Source: Nostocoides sp. HKS02
Lineage (GTDB): Bacteria; Actinomycetota; Actinomycetes; Actinomycetales; Dermatophilaceae
Direction: 5' to 3'
DNA: 64,000 nucleotides
NCBI RefSeq assembly: GCF_009707485.1
Contig: NZ_CP046121.1
Location: 1,860,001-1,924,000 of the forward strand
A program made the translations under genes and the position numbers. The notes beneath the pieces are model-generated. The model saw only the letters and a program-made list of their open reading frames with translations, had not been told where the DNA came from and did no database searches. Positions 1-9,702 of the stretch are shown here, piece after piece. Within the stretch, counting starts at the first letter, position 1. Each line of letters begins with the position of its first letter.

Positions 1-1
1 C

Positions 2-313
2 GTGAGCTCCGACGCCAACGGCCCCTACGTCACCGTCGTGAAGAACGGCATCCAGACGAGGACCCCCGTGGTGCTGGGAACCGTTTTCGGGGGCGTCACC
101 CAGATCACCACGGGGCTGTCGGACGGCGCCCAGGTCCTGGTTCGGCAGATCCGACTCCCCCAGGGGACCACCGGTGGCACGGGGCGGCAGCGCACCGGCG
201 GGTTCGGCGGCGGGTTCGGCGGCGGTGGCGGTGGGTTCGGCGGCGGTGGCGGTGGGTTCGGCGGCGGTGGCGGTCAAGGCGGCGCAGCGCCGTCGGGCGC
301 GGCGACGCCATGA
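2..313 (+). CDS. C-terminal fragment of an HlyD/MacA-type membrane-fusion (adaptor) protein, truncated by the window edge
   Basis: Only the end of this gene is in the window; its real start lies upstream. About 55 residues resemble the last beta domain of membrane-fusion subunits of ABC exporters ([17 protein letters not shown] followed by [11 protein letters not shown]). They are followed by a low-complexity tail of roughly 45 residues built from Gly runs and FGG units. The stop codon overlaps the ATG of the next gene, a MacB-like ATPase, by four bases, so the two are translationally coupled. In MacAB-type systems the adaptor is anchored in the membrane and works with the ATPase and permease. 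The family assignment rests on this context and on similarity to the complete adaptor at 3132-5075. The Gly-rich tail is unusual for the family. Confidence 0.6.
   Translation: MSSDANGPYVTVVKNGIQTRTPVVLGTVFGGVTQITTGLSDGAQVLVRQIRLPQGTTGGTGRQRTGGFGGGFGGGGGGFGGGGGGFGGGGGQGGAAPSGAATP
218..275 (+). repeat. 21-bp tandem repeat coding Gly/Phe-rich tail
   Basis: Two full copies and one partial copy of a 21-bp unit (GGCGGCGGTGGCGGTGGGTTC without its last base in spirit: 20 bases are GGCGGCGGTGGCGGTGGGTT) encode GGGGGGF-type repeats at the end of the adaptor fragment. Shorter FGGG units precede it. The period is a multiple of three, so copy-number change would keep the frame. Confidence 0.8.
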
Positions 314-1020
314 CCATGCCAGCCCGCCCCGTCATCCTCCGCCTCACCGACGTCCGCAAGACCTACGCCACCGGAAGCCTCGAGGTCGAGGCCCTGCGCG
401 GCGTGAGCCTGACCGTGCAGACCGGCGACTACGTCGCGATCATGGGTCCCTCCGGATCCGGCAAGTCGACCCTCATGCACATCCTCGGGTGCCTCGACGT
501 GCCGACCCACGGTCGCTACGAGCTCGCGGGACAGGACGTCAGCGACCTCGACGAGGCCGAGCTGGCCGAGATCCGCAACGCACGAATCGGCTTCGTGTTC
601 CAGCAGTTCAACCTGCTGCCGACGCTCACCGCCTGGCGCAACGTGGCCCTCCCCCTGTGCTACTCCGGAGTGCCCGCGCCCGTCCGCCGTGCGCGTGCGG
701 TCGCCGCCCTCGAGCGCGTCGGGCTGGGCGACCGGGTCGACCATCGCCCCGGTGAGCTCTCCGGTGGTCAGCAGCAGCGGGTCGCCATCGCCCGTGCCCT
801 GGTGACCGACCCCGCCCTGCTGCTCGCCGACGAGCCAACCGGCAACCTCGACTCGACCTCGACCGAGGACATCCTGCGGTTGCTCGACGAGCTCAATGGC
901 GCGGGCCGGACCATCCTGCTCATCACCCACGAGCCCGACGTGGCGCATCGCGCCGGGCGCACCGTACGGATCCGTGACGGCCTGCTCGACGACCTCACGC
1001 CGGCGGGGGCCCGGGCATGA
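310..1020 (+). CDS. ABC transporter ATP-binding protein, MacB/LolD type
   Basis: This 236-residue nucleotide-binding subunit powers the permease encoded next to it. It has a Walker A motif GPSGSGKST at residues 46-54, a Q-loop in VFQQFNLLP near 97-105, the signature LSGGQQQR at 150-157, Walker B LLLADEP at about 170-176 and a switch histidine in LLITHEPD. The [19 protein letters not shown] stretch is typical of the MacB/LolD/FtsE branch, which drives export or extrusion rather than import. The gene begins inside the stop of the adaptor fragment (ATGA) and its own stop overlaps the permease start in the same way. The substrate cannot be told from sequence. Confidence 0.92.
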   Translation: MTMPARPVILRLTDVRKTYATGSLEVEALRGVSLTVQTGDYVAIMGPSGSGKSTLMHILGCLDVPTHGRYELAGQDVSDLDEAELAEIRNARIGFVFQQFNLLPTLTAWRNVALPLCYSGVPAPVRRARAVAALERVGLGDRVDHRPGELSGGQQQRVAIARALVTDPALLLADEPTGNLDSTSTEDILRLLDELNGAGRTILLITHEPDVAHRAGRTVRIRDGLLDDLTPAGARA

Positions 1021-2246
1021 GCCTCGCGGAGACGCTGCGCACCGCCCTCGAGGCCATCTCGGCCCGGCGGCTGCGCTCGATCCTCACCACCTTGGGCATC
1101 CTCATCGGCATCGCCGCCGTCATGCTCACCGTCGGCCTGGGGCAGGGCGCCCAGAACGCGGTCCGCGACCAGATCGGCAAGCTCGGCTCGAACCTGCTCA
1201 TCGTCTCCCCCGGCAGCACGACGACCAGCGGCGGACTACGCGGCGGCCGGGGCTCGGCCTCGACCCTGACGACCCGTGACGCGGCGATGCTCGCCGACCA
1301 CGGCGTGGCGCCCGACATCGCCGGCGTCGCAGCGGTGAGCAGCTCCTCACAGTCGGTCGTGGCCGGCACGACCAACTGGACCACCCAGGTCGTCGGGACC
1401 ACGCCGGACTGGCTCTCCGTCCGGTCGCGCTCGGTGACCGACGGCCGGTTCTTCTCGGCCGCCGAGGAGAACCAGGCGGCGCAGGTCGCCGTGATCGGCA
1501 CCACGACGGCATCGGAGCTGTTCGGGCGACGCAGCCCGGTCGGTCAGTCGATCACCATCGAGGGATCGTCGTTCTCGGTGATCGGGGTGCTCGCCTCGAT
1601 CGGCTCGACGACCACCGTCGACGAGGACGACACGGTGGTCGTGCCCGGGACGACGTATGCCGTACGGCTGAGCACCTCGGGCAACGCGGCATCGGTCAAC
1701 ACCCTCTACCTCAAGGCGAGCTCGCAGGACGGTCTCTCCGCGGCATACCAGGAGGCCCACGCTGCGCTGCTGACCGCGCACGGCGTGACCACCGCCAACG
1801 CCGACTTCTCGATCAGCAGCCAGGAGTCGCTCGTCCAGACGGCCACCTCCACCGACCGGACGTTGACGATCCTGCTCGCCGGGATCGCCGCGATCTCGTT
1901 GCTGGTGGGCGGAATCGGCGTCATGAACATCATGTTGGTGTCGGTCACCGAGCGGATCCGCGAGATCGGCCTGCGCAAGGCACTGGGCGCGACCCCGCGG
2001 GCCGTGCGACGCCAGTTCCTCGCGGAGGCCAGTGCGCTGGGCCTCGCCGGCGGCGTGCTCGGCCTGGCGCTCGGGTACGCCGGCGCGCGCATCCTCCCCC
2101 ACTTCCTCAACCAGCCCGTGTCCATCGAGCCGTACGTGGCCGCCGGGGCGCTCGCGGTCTCGCTCGCCATCGGGATCGGCGCTGGCGTGTACCCCGCAAC
2201 GCGAGCGGCCCGGCTCGCCCCCATCGACGCCCTGCGCAGCGAATGA
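1017..2246 (+). CDS. ABC transporter permease, MacB/FtsX type
   Basis: This 409-residue membrane protein has the MacB layout. One transmembrane helix lies near residues 22-42 ([18 protein letters not shown]). A large extracytoplasmic MacB_PCD-like domain of about 230 residues follows, then three helices in the last 130 residues forming the FtsX domain ([20 protein letters not shown], then [17 protein letters not shown]). The IGLRKALGA motif is the coupling region that contacts the ATPase. It overlaps the ATPase gene by four bases, so the adaptor, ATPase and permease form one operon. As the host appears to be a monoderm, no TolC partner is expected. MacB-like pumps in such hosts export peptides or antibiotics or transmit stress signals; the substrate is unknown. 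Confidence 0.9.
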   Translation: MSLAETLRTALEAISARRLRSILTTLGILIGIAAVMLTVGLGQGAQNAVRDQIGKLGSNLLIVSPGSTTTSGGLRGGRGSASTLTTRDAAMLADHGVAPDIAGVAAVSSSSQSVVAGTTNWTTQVVGTTPDWLSVRSRSVTDGRFFSAAEENQAAQVAVIGTTTASELFGRRSPVGQSITIEGSSFSVIGVLASIGSTTTVDEDDTVVVPGTTYAVRLSTSGNAASVNTLYLKASSQDGLSAAYQEAHAALLTAHGVTTANADFSISSQESLVQTATSTDRTLTILLAGIAAISLLVGGIGVMNIMLVSVTERIREIGLRKALGATPRAVRRQFLAEASALGLAGGVLGLALGYAGARILPHFLNQPVSIEPYVAAGALAVSLAIGIGAGVYPATRAARLAPIDALRSE

Positions 2247-2278
2247 CCTGCGCTCCCAACCACCTTCAGGAGCACCCC

Positions 2279-3139
2279 ATGACAACCGCTCACCGCACAC
2301 CGTTGTCCCTCGCGATCGTGGGTGCCGCTGCCCTCCTGTTGGCGGCGTGCGGCGGCGGCTCCGCGGGAGCTTCGGGCGCCACGACCAGCGCCCCGAGCGC
2401 CACGACCGGCCAAGGTGGGGGTCGCTTCGGTGGTGGCGTCTTCCCGGGTGCGTCCGGGCTCGTCGCAGCCGTGGACGGCACAACCTTGCAGGTGCAGGGC
2501 GGTGGCACGCAGACCGCCGTCACCTGGACGGCGAGCACCCGGTTCACGTCACAGGTCCCCGCAAAGCTCTCGGACGTGCGGGTCGGCTCGTGCGTCATGG
2601 TGCGCAGCTCGAACACCGGCGCGACGCCCCAGCCCCCGACCGTCCAGGCCGTCAGCGTGGCCATCAGCCCGAGCGTCGCCGGAACCTGTGACGCCGGCGC
2701 CGCCCGTGGGGGCCGGGCCCGGCCGAGCGGCTCCCCCTCGGGTCAGCCGACCGGCACGGGACGCCCCGGCGGGGCGCGGGGGTTCGGCGGCTTCGGCGGG
2801 GCGTTCGGCATCGTGAAGTCCGTCAGCGGCACCTCTTTCACCGTCGACGCCACCACTGCCCGGCGGTCGGCGGCGACCGCCACGGCCACGCCGCCGGCGG
2901 TGCGCACCGTCCAGGTCACCACGACGAGCGCTACGACCTACACGAAGACCATCGCCGCCACGGCGAAGGCGGCAGCGGTGGGTACCTGCGTGGTCGCCCT
3001 CGGCAAGGCTGACGACACCGGCGCGATCAGCGCCACCTCGGTCACCGTCCGCCCGGCCGTGAACGGCGCCTGCGCGGGCGTCGGCGGTCGCGGTTTCGGC
3101 GGCCCGGCTGGCAACACGACGGGAACCACCAATGGCTGA
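2279..3139 (+). CDS. Secreted lipoprotein with two DUF5666-like beta domains and Gly-rich linkers
   Basis: The 286-residue product starts at an ATG seven bases after AGGAG, rather than at possible upstream codons. It has a lipoprotein signal (hydrophobic LAIVGAAALLLAAC, with the lipobox Cys near residue 23), so it should be anchored on the outer face of the membrane. Two repeats of about 65 residues follow (VAAVDGTTLQVQ...VGSCVMV and VKSVSGTSFTVDA...VGTCVVALG), resembling DUF5666-type small beta domains, each with one conserved Cys. They are separated and followed by Gly/Phe-rich stretches such as GARGFGGFGGAFG. It lies between a MacB-like permease and a second adaptor, and its stop overlaps the adaptor start. 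Its role in the export system is not known. Confidence 0.72.
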   Translation: MTTAHRTPLSLAIVGAAALLLAACGGGSAGASGATTSAPSATTGQGGGRFGGGVFPGASGLVAAVDGTTLQVQGGGTQTAVTWTASTRFTSQVPAKLSDVRVGSCVMVRSSNTGATPQPPTVQAVSVAISPSVAGTCDAGAARGGRARPSGSPSGQPTGTGRPGGARGFGGFGGAFGIVKSVSGTSFTVDATTARRSAATATATPPAVRTVQVTTTSATTYTKTIAATAKAAAVGTCVVALGKADDTGAISATSVTVRPAVNGACAGVGGRGFGGPAGNTTGTTNG

Positions 3140-5075
3140 GGTCCGAGTGACTCGCGCGGTCCGCCTCGGTTCCGCTGGCGTCGCCGCGGCCCTCGTCGTC
3201 GGCGGCGTGTGGATGGCCAGGTCGTATGCCGCGGGCGACCCGACGAGCGGGTACCGCACCGCCGCGGTGGCCCTCGGCAGCGTCGAGCAGACCGTCAACC
3301 TCACCGGAACGGTCCAGCGGGTCGACCAGAAGACGGCCAGGTTCGCCGTGTCCGGCACGGTCTCGTCGGTCGCGGTGGCGGTGGGCCAGACCGTGAAGAG
3401 CGGCCAGACCCTGGCGCAGCTGGCCACCCCCGACCTCGATGACGCGGTCGTGCAAGCCCGGGCCGAGGTCGCCAGGGCCCAGGCGAACCTCGCGGCCGAC
3501 GAGAGCGGCAGCACCGGCTCGGCCAGCTCAACCGCCTCGGCCTCCAGCGCGTCCACCACCGGCGCATCCTTGACGGGCAGCTCGGCGGTCTCCGCCGTGT
3601 CCGCCGTCTTCTCGGCCACCCCGGCCGCCCTCGCGGTGACGGTCGCCCGCGCGACCGCGACACCCAGCGCGAGCGCCGCGTTCCGGGCCGTGACCCAGGC
3701 GCAGCAGGCCCTTGCGGCGGCCAGCACAGCGTCCGACCAGGCGCAGACGACGGCGCAGGCAGCCCTCACGTCGGCCGATACCGCCTGTGGCCCCGCGCTG
3801 GCGGGGGTGGGCACGAACTCGACCCCGACGGAGACGAGCACGTCGACCTCGACCCCCACCGCGTCGACCACCTCACCCGCACCGGGGTCCGGCACGCCTG
3901 ACCCGGCATCCCTTGCCGTCTGCGCGACGGCGCTGCACACCGCGCAGACCACCCAGTCGGCGCTGTCCGCGGCACAGGCGTCGGTCACCTCGGCACAGAC
4001 CCGCGTCTCTGACGCGATCTCGCTGTGGGAGAAGGCGGTTGAGGCCGTTGCCCAACGGGCCCCCGGCACCACGACCTCCGGCGCCGGCGGCCAGCGGGGC
4101 ACGAGCGGAGCGGGCGCCGGCAGCACCACCGCTCGCGCCGGGACCGGGACGCGATCGGGGTCGGGCGCGTCCACCAAGAGCTCCGGCTCGACCTCGCGCT
4201 CGGGTGCGGGTTCTGGGGCGGGCACCGGCTCCGCCTCGGGAACAGGGTCTGGCACGCGGTCGCAGGCGAGCACCAGCGGCAGCTCGGCGAGCCGGGTCGC
4301 GTCCGACCAGGCGGCCCTCGCCCAGGCCCAGGCGAAGCTCACGCAGGCTCAGGCTGACCGGGCGAGCGCGACTCTCGTCGCGCCGCTCCCCGGCACGGTC
4401 GCCGCAGTCGGCCTCGCAGTCGGAGGGGCGTCGAGTGCGGGTGGCATCACGATCGTCTCGGGTACCGCGGCCCAGGTCACGGTCGCCGTCCCGGCAGCAT
4501 CGATCGCCACGGTGGTCGTGGGACAGCGGGTGCTCGTCACCCCGCCGGGCGCGACCCAGTCCGTGGAGGGAACCGTCGAGCAGGTCGGCCTGCTCCCCAG
4601 CGCGTCGACCGCGGCGCAGGCAAGTTCCAGTGCCGCCCCGACCTACCCCGTCGAGGTGCTGGTGGGCGACGCCACCCCCACGCTCGCGAGTGGGGCCCGG
4701 GCCTCGGCCAGCATCATCGTGGGCAGCGTCGACCGCGTCGTGACCGTGCCGAACTCCGCCATCACAGTGACGGGGCCCGGCGCCGGCGTGGTGAGCGTCG
4801 TCAGCGGCGTCACGACGACCCGGACCCGCGTGTCCCTGGGCCTCGTGGGCGCCACCCGGACCCAGGTCACCAAGGGCCTGTCTGCGGGCCAGCAGGTCCT
4901 GCTCGCGGACGCGACCCAGCCGCTGCCCACGTCCTCCGCGACCCAGAACCGGTTCGGCGGGACCGGCCAGTTCGGCGGTGGTCAGTTCGGCGGTGGTCAG
5001 TTCGGTGGTGGTCAGTTCGGTGGCGGTGGCGGCCAGTTCGGGGGCGGCGCCGGTCGGGCCGCTGTCGGCGGCTGA
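3132..5075 (+). CDS. HlyD/MacA-type periplasmic-adaptor-like protein with Ser/Ala-rich insert and FGGGQ tail
   Basis: The 647-residue product has an N-terminal membrane anchor (residues about 11-30, GVAAALVVGGVWMA). A split lipoyl-like domain follows, with halves near 45-110 (VSSVAVAVGQTVKSGQTLAQL) and 410-440 (TLVAPLPGTVAAVGL). Between the halves is an unusually long helical and low-complexity insert rich in Ala, Ser and Thr (about residues 120-400). Beta-barrel and membrane-proximal domains follow, then a tail of FGGGQ units. Normal adaptors have about 350-450 residues, so the insert roughly accounts for the excess. It overlaps the lipoprotein gene by eight bases. The same tail type is seen on the truncated adaptor at the window start, so this looks like a duplicated adaptor serving one ABC pump. 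The family call is firm; the substrate is unknown. Confidence 0.82.
   Translation: MAEVRVTRAVRLGSAGVAAALVVGGVWMARSYAAGDPTSGYRTAAVALGSVEQTVNLTGTVQRVDQKTARFAVSGTVSSVAVAVGQTVKSGQTLAQLATPDLDDAVVQARAEVARAQANLAADESGSTGSASSTASASSASTTGASLTGSSAVSAVSAVFSATPAALAVTVARATATPSASAAFRAVTQAQQALAAASTASDQAQTTAQAALTSADTACGPALAGVGTNSTPTETSTSTSTPTASTTSPAPGSGTPDPASLAVCATALHTAQTTQSALSAAQASVTSAQTRVSDAISLWEKAVEAVAQRAPGTTTSGAGGQRGTSGAGAGSTTARAGTGTRSGSGASTKSSGSTSRSGAGSGAGTGSASGTGSGTRSQASTSGSSASRVASDQAALAQAQAKLTQAQADRASATLVAPLPGTVAAVGLAVGGASSAGGITIVSGTAAQVTVAVPAASIATVVVGQRVLVTPPGATQSVEGTVEQVGLLPSASTAAQASSSAAPTYPVEVLVGDATPTLASGARASASIIVGSVDRVVTVPNSAITVTGPGAGVVSVVSGVTTTRTRVSLGLVGATRTQVTKGLSAGQQVLLADATQPLPTSSATQNRFGGTGQFGGGQFGGGQFGGGQFGGGGGQFGGGAGRAAVGG
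4968..5048 (+). repeat. 15-bp tandem repeat coding QFGGG units
   Basis: Four contiguous near-identical copies of CAGTTCGGCGGTGGT (4968-5027), a six-base GGCGGC spacer and a fifth degenerate copy (5034-5048) encode repeated QFGGG at the adaptor C terminus. Differences between copies are synonymous (GGC versus GGT). Confidence 0.85.
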
Positions 5076-5091
5076 CCACCGGCCGCTCGCC

Positions 5092-5745
5092 TCAGGGCGT
5101 CGGAACCGGTGGGGACACCGCGGTGAGGAACGCCACCGCCGCGGCCACCACGTCGGCAGGAGCTCGCCCGAAGCTGTGGGTGCCCTTCACCCCGACGACG
5201 GATGCCGGGTCGGGCACCGTGGCGCGGACCTCGTCCGGTGTCCCGAACGGGTCCCGAGCCCCCTGGATGACGCACACCGGCAGGCCCGCCTCGATGGGAC
5301 GCAGCAGCTCGGGCGCGCGCGACGCCTCGGGCCGGCCCGGCAGGTGCAGCGGAAAGGCCAGGCACAGCACGGCATCCGCGCCGAGCTGCTCAGCGGTCCG
5401 GCAGGCCACCCGTGCCCCCGCGCTGCGGCCGCCCAGCACCAGCGGTCCGGGCAGGGCACCGCGCCCCGAGCGCAGCGCCGACACGATCGGCAGCCACGCC
5501 TCGTCCAGCGCCGCGGGACGGCTGGCGACCCGGCGTCCGGCCAGGCGCCACGGCTGGTCGACGAGGGCGACCGCCCACCCCTGCGCGCTCATCGCCTCGG
5601 TGACGGCGAGGACGTCCCCGGTCCAGTCGCGACCACCTGCCCCGTGGCCGAGCACGAGCGTCGCCCGAGCGCCCCGCGGGCGGTGGATCGTCGCCCGCCC
5701 CGGCCCCTGCGGCGTGTCGATCTCGACGACGCGTGGGGTCGTCAC
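5092..5745 (-). CDS. Alpha/beta hydrolase of the KANL3/Tex30 (dienelactone-hydrolase-like) family
   Basis: The 217-residue cytoplasmic protein shows an oxyanion-side motif GHGAGG near residues 34-39, a nucleophile elbow G-R-S-A-G (GGRSAGARVA), an acidic residue in IQGARDPFG and a C-terminal catalytic-type histidine in GTHSF. The order matches the compact hydrolases annotated as KANL3/Tex30 or dienelactone hydrolase-like. The GTG start overlaps the stop of the upstream SRAP gene by four bases, so the two are one transcript. The gene converges on the adaptor gene with only 16 bases between the stops. The substrate is unknown. Confidence 0.82.
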   Translation of the reverse strand: MTTPRVVEIDTPQGPGRATIHRPRGARATLVLGHGAGGRDWTGDVLAVTEAMSAQGWAVALVDQPWRLAGRRVASRPAALDEAWLPIVSALRSGRGALPGPLVLGGRSAGARVACRTAEQLGADAVLCLAFPLHLPGRPEASRAPELLRPIEAGLPVCVIQGARDPFGTPDEVRATVPDPASVVGVKGTHSFGRAPADVVAAAVAFLTAVSPPVPTP

Positions 5746-6602
5746 GACCCACCGCCGATGATCTCGCCGGTCATCGGGTCGACCACCCCGTCGAGCTCGT
5801 CCTCGCCCACCGGCTCGATGAGCTGCGGGCCGTTGCTGCGGTTCGACGACACCGCCCTGCCCACGGGGTGGGCCTCGAAGCGCCCGGGCGCCGCGAAGGC
5901 GAGCAACCTGGCCACCTCGCCCGGATCGCTCATCGTCGGGTCGAGCCAGGTGGACCAGTCGTCGCGCTCGAGGACCAGCGGCTGCCGGTCGTGGATGCGG
6001 TCGAGACCGGGCTCCGCCTCGGTCGTGATGATGGTGAAGGTCGTCAGCCACGCCTCGGGGTCGTCCGAGTCGGCGATCGCCCGGTCCCGCCAGAACTCGT
6101 AGAGCCCCGCGAACGCCACCTCCTGGCCGTCGGTCCGGTGCATGAAGAACGGCTGCTTGCGCGGGTTGCCCTTGGCGTCCTTGGCGACCGGCGACTTCTG
6201 CCACTCGTACCAGCCCGCCGCCGGCACGAGGCACCGCCGGGCGAGCGCGGCCTTGGCGAACGCGCCCTTCTCCAGCACCGACTCTGCGCGCGCGTTGATC
6301 ATCCGGGTGCCGATCGTGACGTCCTTCGACCAGCTCGGCACCAGACCCCAGGTGAGCAGGCGCAGCTGACGGACCGGCGAGGCCGGCTCCGCGGCATACT
6401 CCTCCCGCAGCTCACGCGGGACGCGGGCGAGCACGACAGGGGCCTGCTTGCTGGGGGCGAGGTTGAAGTCCGGGGTGCCGGGCGGCGGCGACTGCGGGTT
6501 CTTGAGGATGCTGCGCGCCGGCTCGGAGGTCCGGTCCTCCTCGACCTCGAACTCCTCGACCAGCTCGCCGGGGCTGGCAGTGGCTGCATAACGGCCGCAC
6601 AT
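5742..6602 (-). CDS. SOS response-associated peptidase (SRAP/YedK/HMCES family)
   Basis: SRAP proteins form a thiazolidine crosslink with abasic sites in single-stranded DNA and protect them during replication. The required Cys2 is present (MCGRY), which fixes the start. Other family landmarks are an Asn in FNLAP near 47, NARAES near 103-108, the WYEWQ Glu at about 133 and a His in IHDRQP near 204. At 286 residues it is somewhat longer than YedK (about 220), with insertions after the first strand. It is followed by a 4-base overlap with the hydrolase gene and is divergent from the DoxX gene. No clear LexA box was recognised in the 118-base upstream gap. Confidence 0.92.
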   Translation of the reverse strand: MCGRYAATASPGELVEEFEVEEDRTSEPARSILKNPQSPPPGTPDFNLAPSKQAPVVLARVPRELREEYAAEPASPVRQLRLLTWGLVPSWSKDVTIGTRMINARAESVLEKGAFAKAALARRCLVPAAGWYEWQKSPVAKDAKGNPRKQPFFMHRTDGQEVAFAGLYEFWRDRAIADSDDPEAWLTTFTIITTEAEPGLDRIHDRQPLVLERDDWSTWLDPTMSDPGEVARLLAFAAPGRFEAHPVGRAVSSNRSNGPQLIEPVGEDELDGVVDPMTGEIIGGGS

Positions 6603-6720
6603 GCCGGCCAGACTACGTGCGCGGCGAGGACGTCAGTGGACCAAGTACGCAACGACCGTGCGCAGGCCATACGGTAGGACGGACCGACGCGCATCCTCCG
6701 AGATCACCAGGAGTGTGACC

Positions 6721-7260
6721 ATGACCCTCGTCCGCCGCGTGGCCCGACCGATGCTGGCTGCGATCTTCGTCGTCCAGGGACTCGAGCAGCTGCGCCACCC
6801 GTCCGCCCTGTCCGGCAAGGTCGCCCCTCTCGCCGCCCAGCTCGCGCCGCTCGGTGTGCCCGACGACCCCGAGCTGCTCGTGCGCGCCAACGGCGCGACG
6901 ATGGTCGGTGGTGGCGCACTGCTCGCCACGGGGCGTATGCCGCGCACCGCCGCCTGGGCGCTGGCCGGGGCGCTCGTGCCGACCACCTACGTGGGCCACG
7001 CGTTCTGGGCAGAGAGCGACCCGGCGACCAAGCGCATGCAGCGCATCTCCTTCCTCAAGAACCTCGGGTTGCTGGGCGGCCTGCTGCTCGCTGCCGTCGA
7101 CACCGAGGGCAGGCCCGGGCTCGCCTACCGCGCTGGCATGGCCGGTCACGCCGCCAAGCGCACCGCGCGCCGCACCCGGCGCGAGGCCAAGCTGGCCGCG
7201 CACGCAGCCCGCCGCGAGGCCAAGCTTGCCGCGACCCAGGCGCACGATGCCCTCACCTGA
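6721..7260 (+). CDS. DoxX-family membrane protein with basic C-terminal repeats
   Basis: The 179-residue protein has the DoxX layout of four membrane segments: [14 protein letters not shown] near the start, [22 protein letters not shown] and [12 protein letters not shown]. The C-terminal tail of about 45 residues contains the repeated heptad-like unit RREAKLAA and is strongly basic, probably cytoplasmic. The ATG is preceded by AGGAG seven bases upstream. Its last 14 bases overlap aroA, so it is probably cotranscribed with aroA and rsgA. DoxX proteins of actinobacteria are linked to redox or thiol stress, but no specific activity can be read here. Confidence 0.82.
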   Translation: MTLVRRVARPMLAAIFVVQGLEQLRHPSALSGKVAPLAAQLAPLGVPDDPELLVRANGATMVGGGALLATGRMPRTAAWALAGALVPTTYVGHAFWAESDPATKRMQRISFLKNLGLLGGLLLAAVDTEGRPGLAYRAGMAGHAAKRTARRTRREAKLAAHAARREAKLAATQAHDALT

Positions 7261-8587
7261 CCCCGCGCCACCCCGACCCCATGACGGCGACTGGGCGGCC
7301 CCGTTCGCCCGCGGCCCGGTCCACGCTGACGCCGTCCTGCCGGGCAGCAAGTCGCTCACCAACCGCTACCTCGTCCTGGCCGCCCTGGCCAGCAGCACCT
7401 CACGCCTGCGCCGGCCACTGCGCTCGCGTGACACGCTCCTCATGGCGCAGGCGCTGCGCCAGCTCGGCGCCGGGATCGACGACGCCACCTCGGACGTGCT
7501 CGGTGGGGCCGACTGGATCGTCACCCCGGCGACCCTGCGTGGCGGCACCCGGATCGACTGTGGACTGGCCGGCACGGTGATGCGGTTCCTGCCGCCCATC
7601 GCCGCCCTCTGCGACGGCGTGGTGGAGTTCGACGGCGATGCCCAGGCTCGCGTGCGGCCGATGGGTCCGGTCCTGGAGTCGCTGCGCACGCTTGGTGCCC
7701 GCGTCGACGACGGCGGCCGCGGCGCCCTCCCGTTCGCCGTGCACGGCAAGGGCGGTATGCCGGGCGGCTCGGTCACCCTCGACGCCTCGTCGTCGTCCCA
7801 GTTCGTCTCGGCGCTGCTGCTCGCGGGGGCGCGCTACGACGACGGTGTGACGATCCACCACCAGGGCGCGCCCGTGCCGTCCGAGCCGCACATCGACATG
7901 ACCATCGAGACGCTGCGCGACGCCGGGGCGATCGTCGACGACAGTGAGCCCGACCTCTGGCGCATCGAGCCGTCCGAGCTCGGCGGCCTCGACGTCCAGG
8001 TCGAGCCGGATCTCTCGAACGCCGCGCCCTTCCTGGCTGCTGGCCTCGTGAGCGGCGGCCGGGTGACCGTGCCGGGTTGGCCGCAGCACACCACGCAGGC
8101 CGGTGACGCCATCAGGGACATCCTCGACGCGATGGGCGCCGACGTCACCCTCACCCGCGACGGGCTCACCGTGTCGGGGGCCGGCGACGTGTCGGGCATC
8201 GACGTCGACCTGCACGACGCGAGCGAGCTGACCCCGGTCGTGGCCGCGCTCGCCGCGCTCGCCGACTCCCCCTCGGAGATCCGTGGGGTCGCCCACATCC
8301 GGGGTCACGAGACCGACCGCCTGGCCGCCCTGGCCCGCGAGCTCACCGCGCTGGGGGGCTCCGTGCGCGAGACCGAGGACGGACTGCGCATCGCCCCGGC
8401 GCGGCTGTCCGGCGGCCGCTTCCACACGTATGCCGACCACCGCATGGTGATGGCCGGCGCGGTCCTCGGTTTGCGGGTCCCGGGCCTGGTCGTCGAGGAC
8501 GTGGGCACCGTCGCCAAGACGCTGCCTGACTTCGTGCCCCTGTGGGAGCAGCTGCTCGTCGCCGATCGCGACTCAGCGAGCGCATGA
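7247..8587 (+). CDS. aroA: 3-phosphoshikimate 1-carboxyvinyltransferase (EPSP synthase)
   Basis: This enzyme transfers the enolpyruvyl group of phosphoenolpyruvate to shikimate 3-phosphate, the sixth step of aromatic amino acid synthesis. The 446-residue protein shows the signature [18 protein letters not shown] near residue 30, [12 protein letters not shown] near 110, the substrate-binding [12 protein letters not shown] and the late [13 protein letters not shown]. The start at 7247 overlaps the DoxX gene by 14 bases and gives a short N-terminal extension normal for actinobacterial AroA. The aroA-rsgA order, with hisN usually next, is common in actinobacteria. Here a peptide transporter and other genes lie between rsgA and hisN. 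Confidence 0.96.
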   Translation: MPSPDPAPPRPHDGDWAAPFARGPVHADAVLPGSKSLTNRYLVLAALASSTSRLRRPLRSRDTLLMAQALRQLGAGIDDATSDVLGGADWIVTPATLRGGTRIDCGLAGTVMRFLPPIAALCDGVVEFDGDAQARVRPMGPVLESLRTLGARVDDGGRGALPFAVHGKGGMPGGSVTLDASSSSQFVSALLLAGARYDDGVTIHHQGAPVPSEPHIDMTIETLRDAGAIVDDSEPDLWRIEPSELGGLDVQVEPDLSNAAPFLAAGLVSGGRVTVPGWPQHTTQAGDAIRDILDAMGADVTLTRDGLTVSGAGDVSGIDVDLHDASELTPVVAALAALADSPSEIRGVAHIRGHETDRLAALARELTALGGSVRETEDGLRIAPARLSGGRFHTYADHRMVMAGAVLGLRVPGLVVEDVGTVAKTLPDFVPLWEQLLVADRDSASA

Positions 8588-9621
8588 ACCGGCGCACCTC
8601 GGACTACGACGAGAGCGACGTCCGCATCCGGCCGAGCCGTCGCGGCTCACGCCCGCGGTCGAAGGACCGCCCGACCCACGAGGACGCCGTGCCCGGCATG
8701 GTGACGGCCGTCGACCGGGGCAGGTACACCGTGCTCATGGCGGCCGGGGTCGGCGGCAAGGGCCTGCCCGAGCGCGTGGTCCTGGCAATGAAGGCGCGCG
8801 AGCTCGGGCGCAAGGGCATCGTCGTCGGCGACGAGGTCGGGCTGGTCGGAGACACGTCCGGCAACCCCGACGGGCTGGCCCGCGTCGTGCGTGTGCACCC
8901 GAGGCGCTCGGTGCTGCGCCGTTCCGCCGACGACACCGACCCGGTCGAGCGGGTCATCGTGGCCAATGCCGACCAGCTCGTCATCGTCTCAGCCCTGGCC
9001 AACCCCGAGCCACGACCGCGCCTCATCGACCGCTGCCTCGTGGCCGCCTACGACGCCGGCCTGACGCCGTTGCTCGTGCTCACCAAGGCCGACCTGCAGG
9101 ATCCCGGCCCGTTCCTCGCCAACTACGCGCCCCTGGACGTACCCCACGTGGTGACCTCCAGCGCCAGCCAGGACTTCGAGGGCCTCGAAGCGCTGCACGA
9201 GCGCCTCCACGGCCGGGTCAGCGTCTTCGTCGGCCACTCGGGCGTCGGCAAGTCCACCCTCGTCAACGGACTGGTGCCCGACGCCCGCCGCGCGATCGGC
9301 ATCGTCAACGCCGTCACCGGCCGGGGGCGGCATACCTCGTCCTCTGCTGTGGCCTTGCGCCTACCGGGCGGCGACGGCTGGGTCATCGACACCCCGGGGG
9401 TGCGCTCGTTCGGGCTGGCGCACGTCAACCTCGAGCGCATCATCGTCCACTTCCCCGACCTCGAGCCCGGCACCGCGCTGTGCCCCCGCGGATGCAGCCA
9501 CGACGAAGAGGAGTGCGCGTTGGACGCCTGGGTGGCCTCGGGCCAGGCGGGGCCCGCCGGACCCTCGAGACTCGAGTCCCTGCGCAGGCTGCTCCAGGCG
9601 CGATCCGGCGAAACGGACTGA
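8584..9621 (+). CDS. rsgA: Ribosome small subunit-dependent GTPase A
   Basis: RsgA is a late 30S assembly checkpoint GTPase. The 345-residue protein has the circularly permuted GTPase order: an OB fold from about residue 40, G4 TKAD at 167-170, P-loop GHSGVGKS at 217-224, G3 DTPG at 269-272 and a C-terminal zinc site (C300, C304, H306, C311 in [12 protein letters not shown]). The switch histidine usual for RsgA is plausible in GRGRHTSS. It begins inside the aroA stop (ATGA), and a strong hairpin follows at once. All key residues are present. Confidence 0.96.
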   Translation: MNRRTSDYDESDVRIRPSRRGSRPRSKDRPTHEDAVPGMVTAVDRGRYTVLMAAGVGGKGLPERVVLAMKARELGRKGIVVGDEVGLVGDTSGNPDGLARVVRVHPRRSVLRRSADDTDPVERVIVANADQLVIVSALANPEPRPRLIDRCLVAAYDAGLTPLLVLTKADLQDPGPFLANYAPLDVPHVVTSSASQDFEGLEALHERLHGRVSVFVGHSGVGKSTLVNGLVPDARRAIGIVNAVTGRGRHTSSSAVALRLPGGDGWVIDTPGVRSFGLAHVNLERIIVHFPDLEPGTALCPRGCSHDEEECALDAWVASGQAGPAGPSRLESLRRLLQARSGETD

Positions 9622-9628
9622 CACCGGC

Positions 9629-9660
9629 GGTGCCGCCCTCCTGGGCAGGAGGGCGGCACC
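9629..9660. terminator. Strong hairpin between convergent rsgA and the peptide-transporter operon
   Basis: Perfect 13-bp arms (GGTGCCGCCCTCC and its complement) enclose a six-base loop TGGGCA. It lies 8 bases after the rsgA stop and 43 bases after the end of the converging ATPase gene, so it probably terminates both. There is no long U tract, as is usual in high-GC actinobacteria. Confidence 0.85.
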
Positions 9661-9702
9661 GTCAGGACAGCTGGCGTCGAACGGGTCGTCGACGCACCAG
9701 GC

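Noticed and set aside
2549..4342. Long open frame (about 600 codons) antisense to the lipoprotein and adaptor genes
   Set aside because: It is a shadow of high-GC coding sequence: it has no start context, no domain and overlaps strongly supported genes on the other strand.
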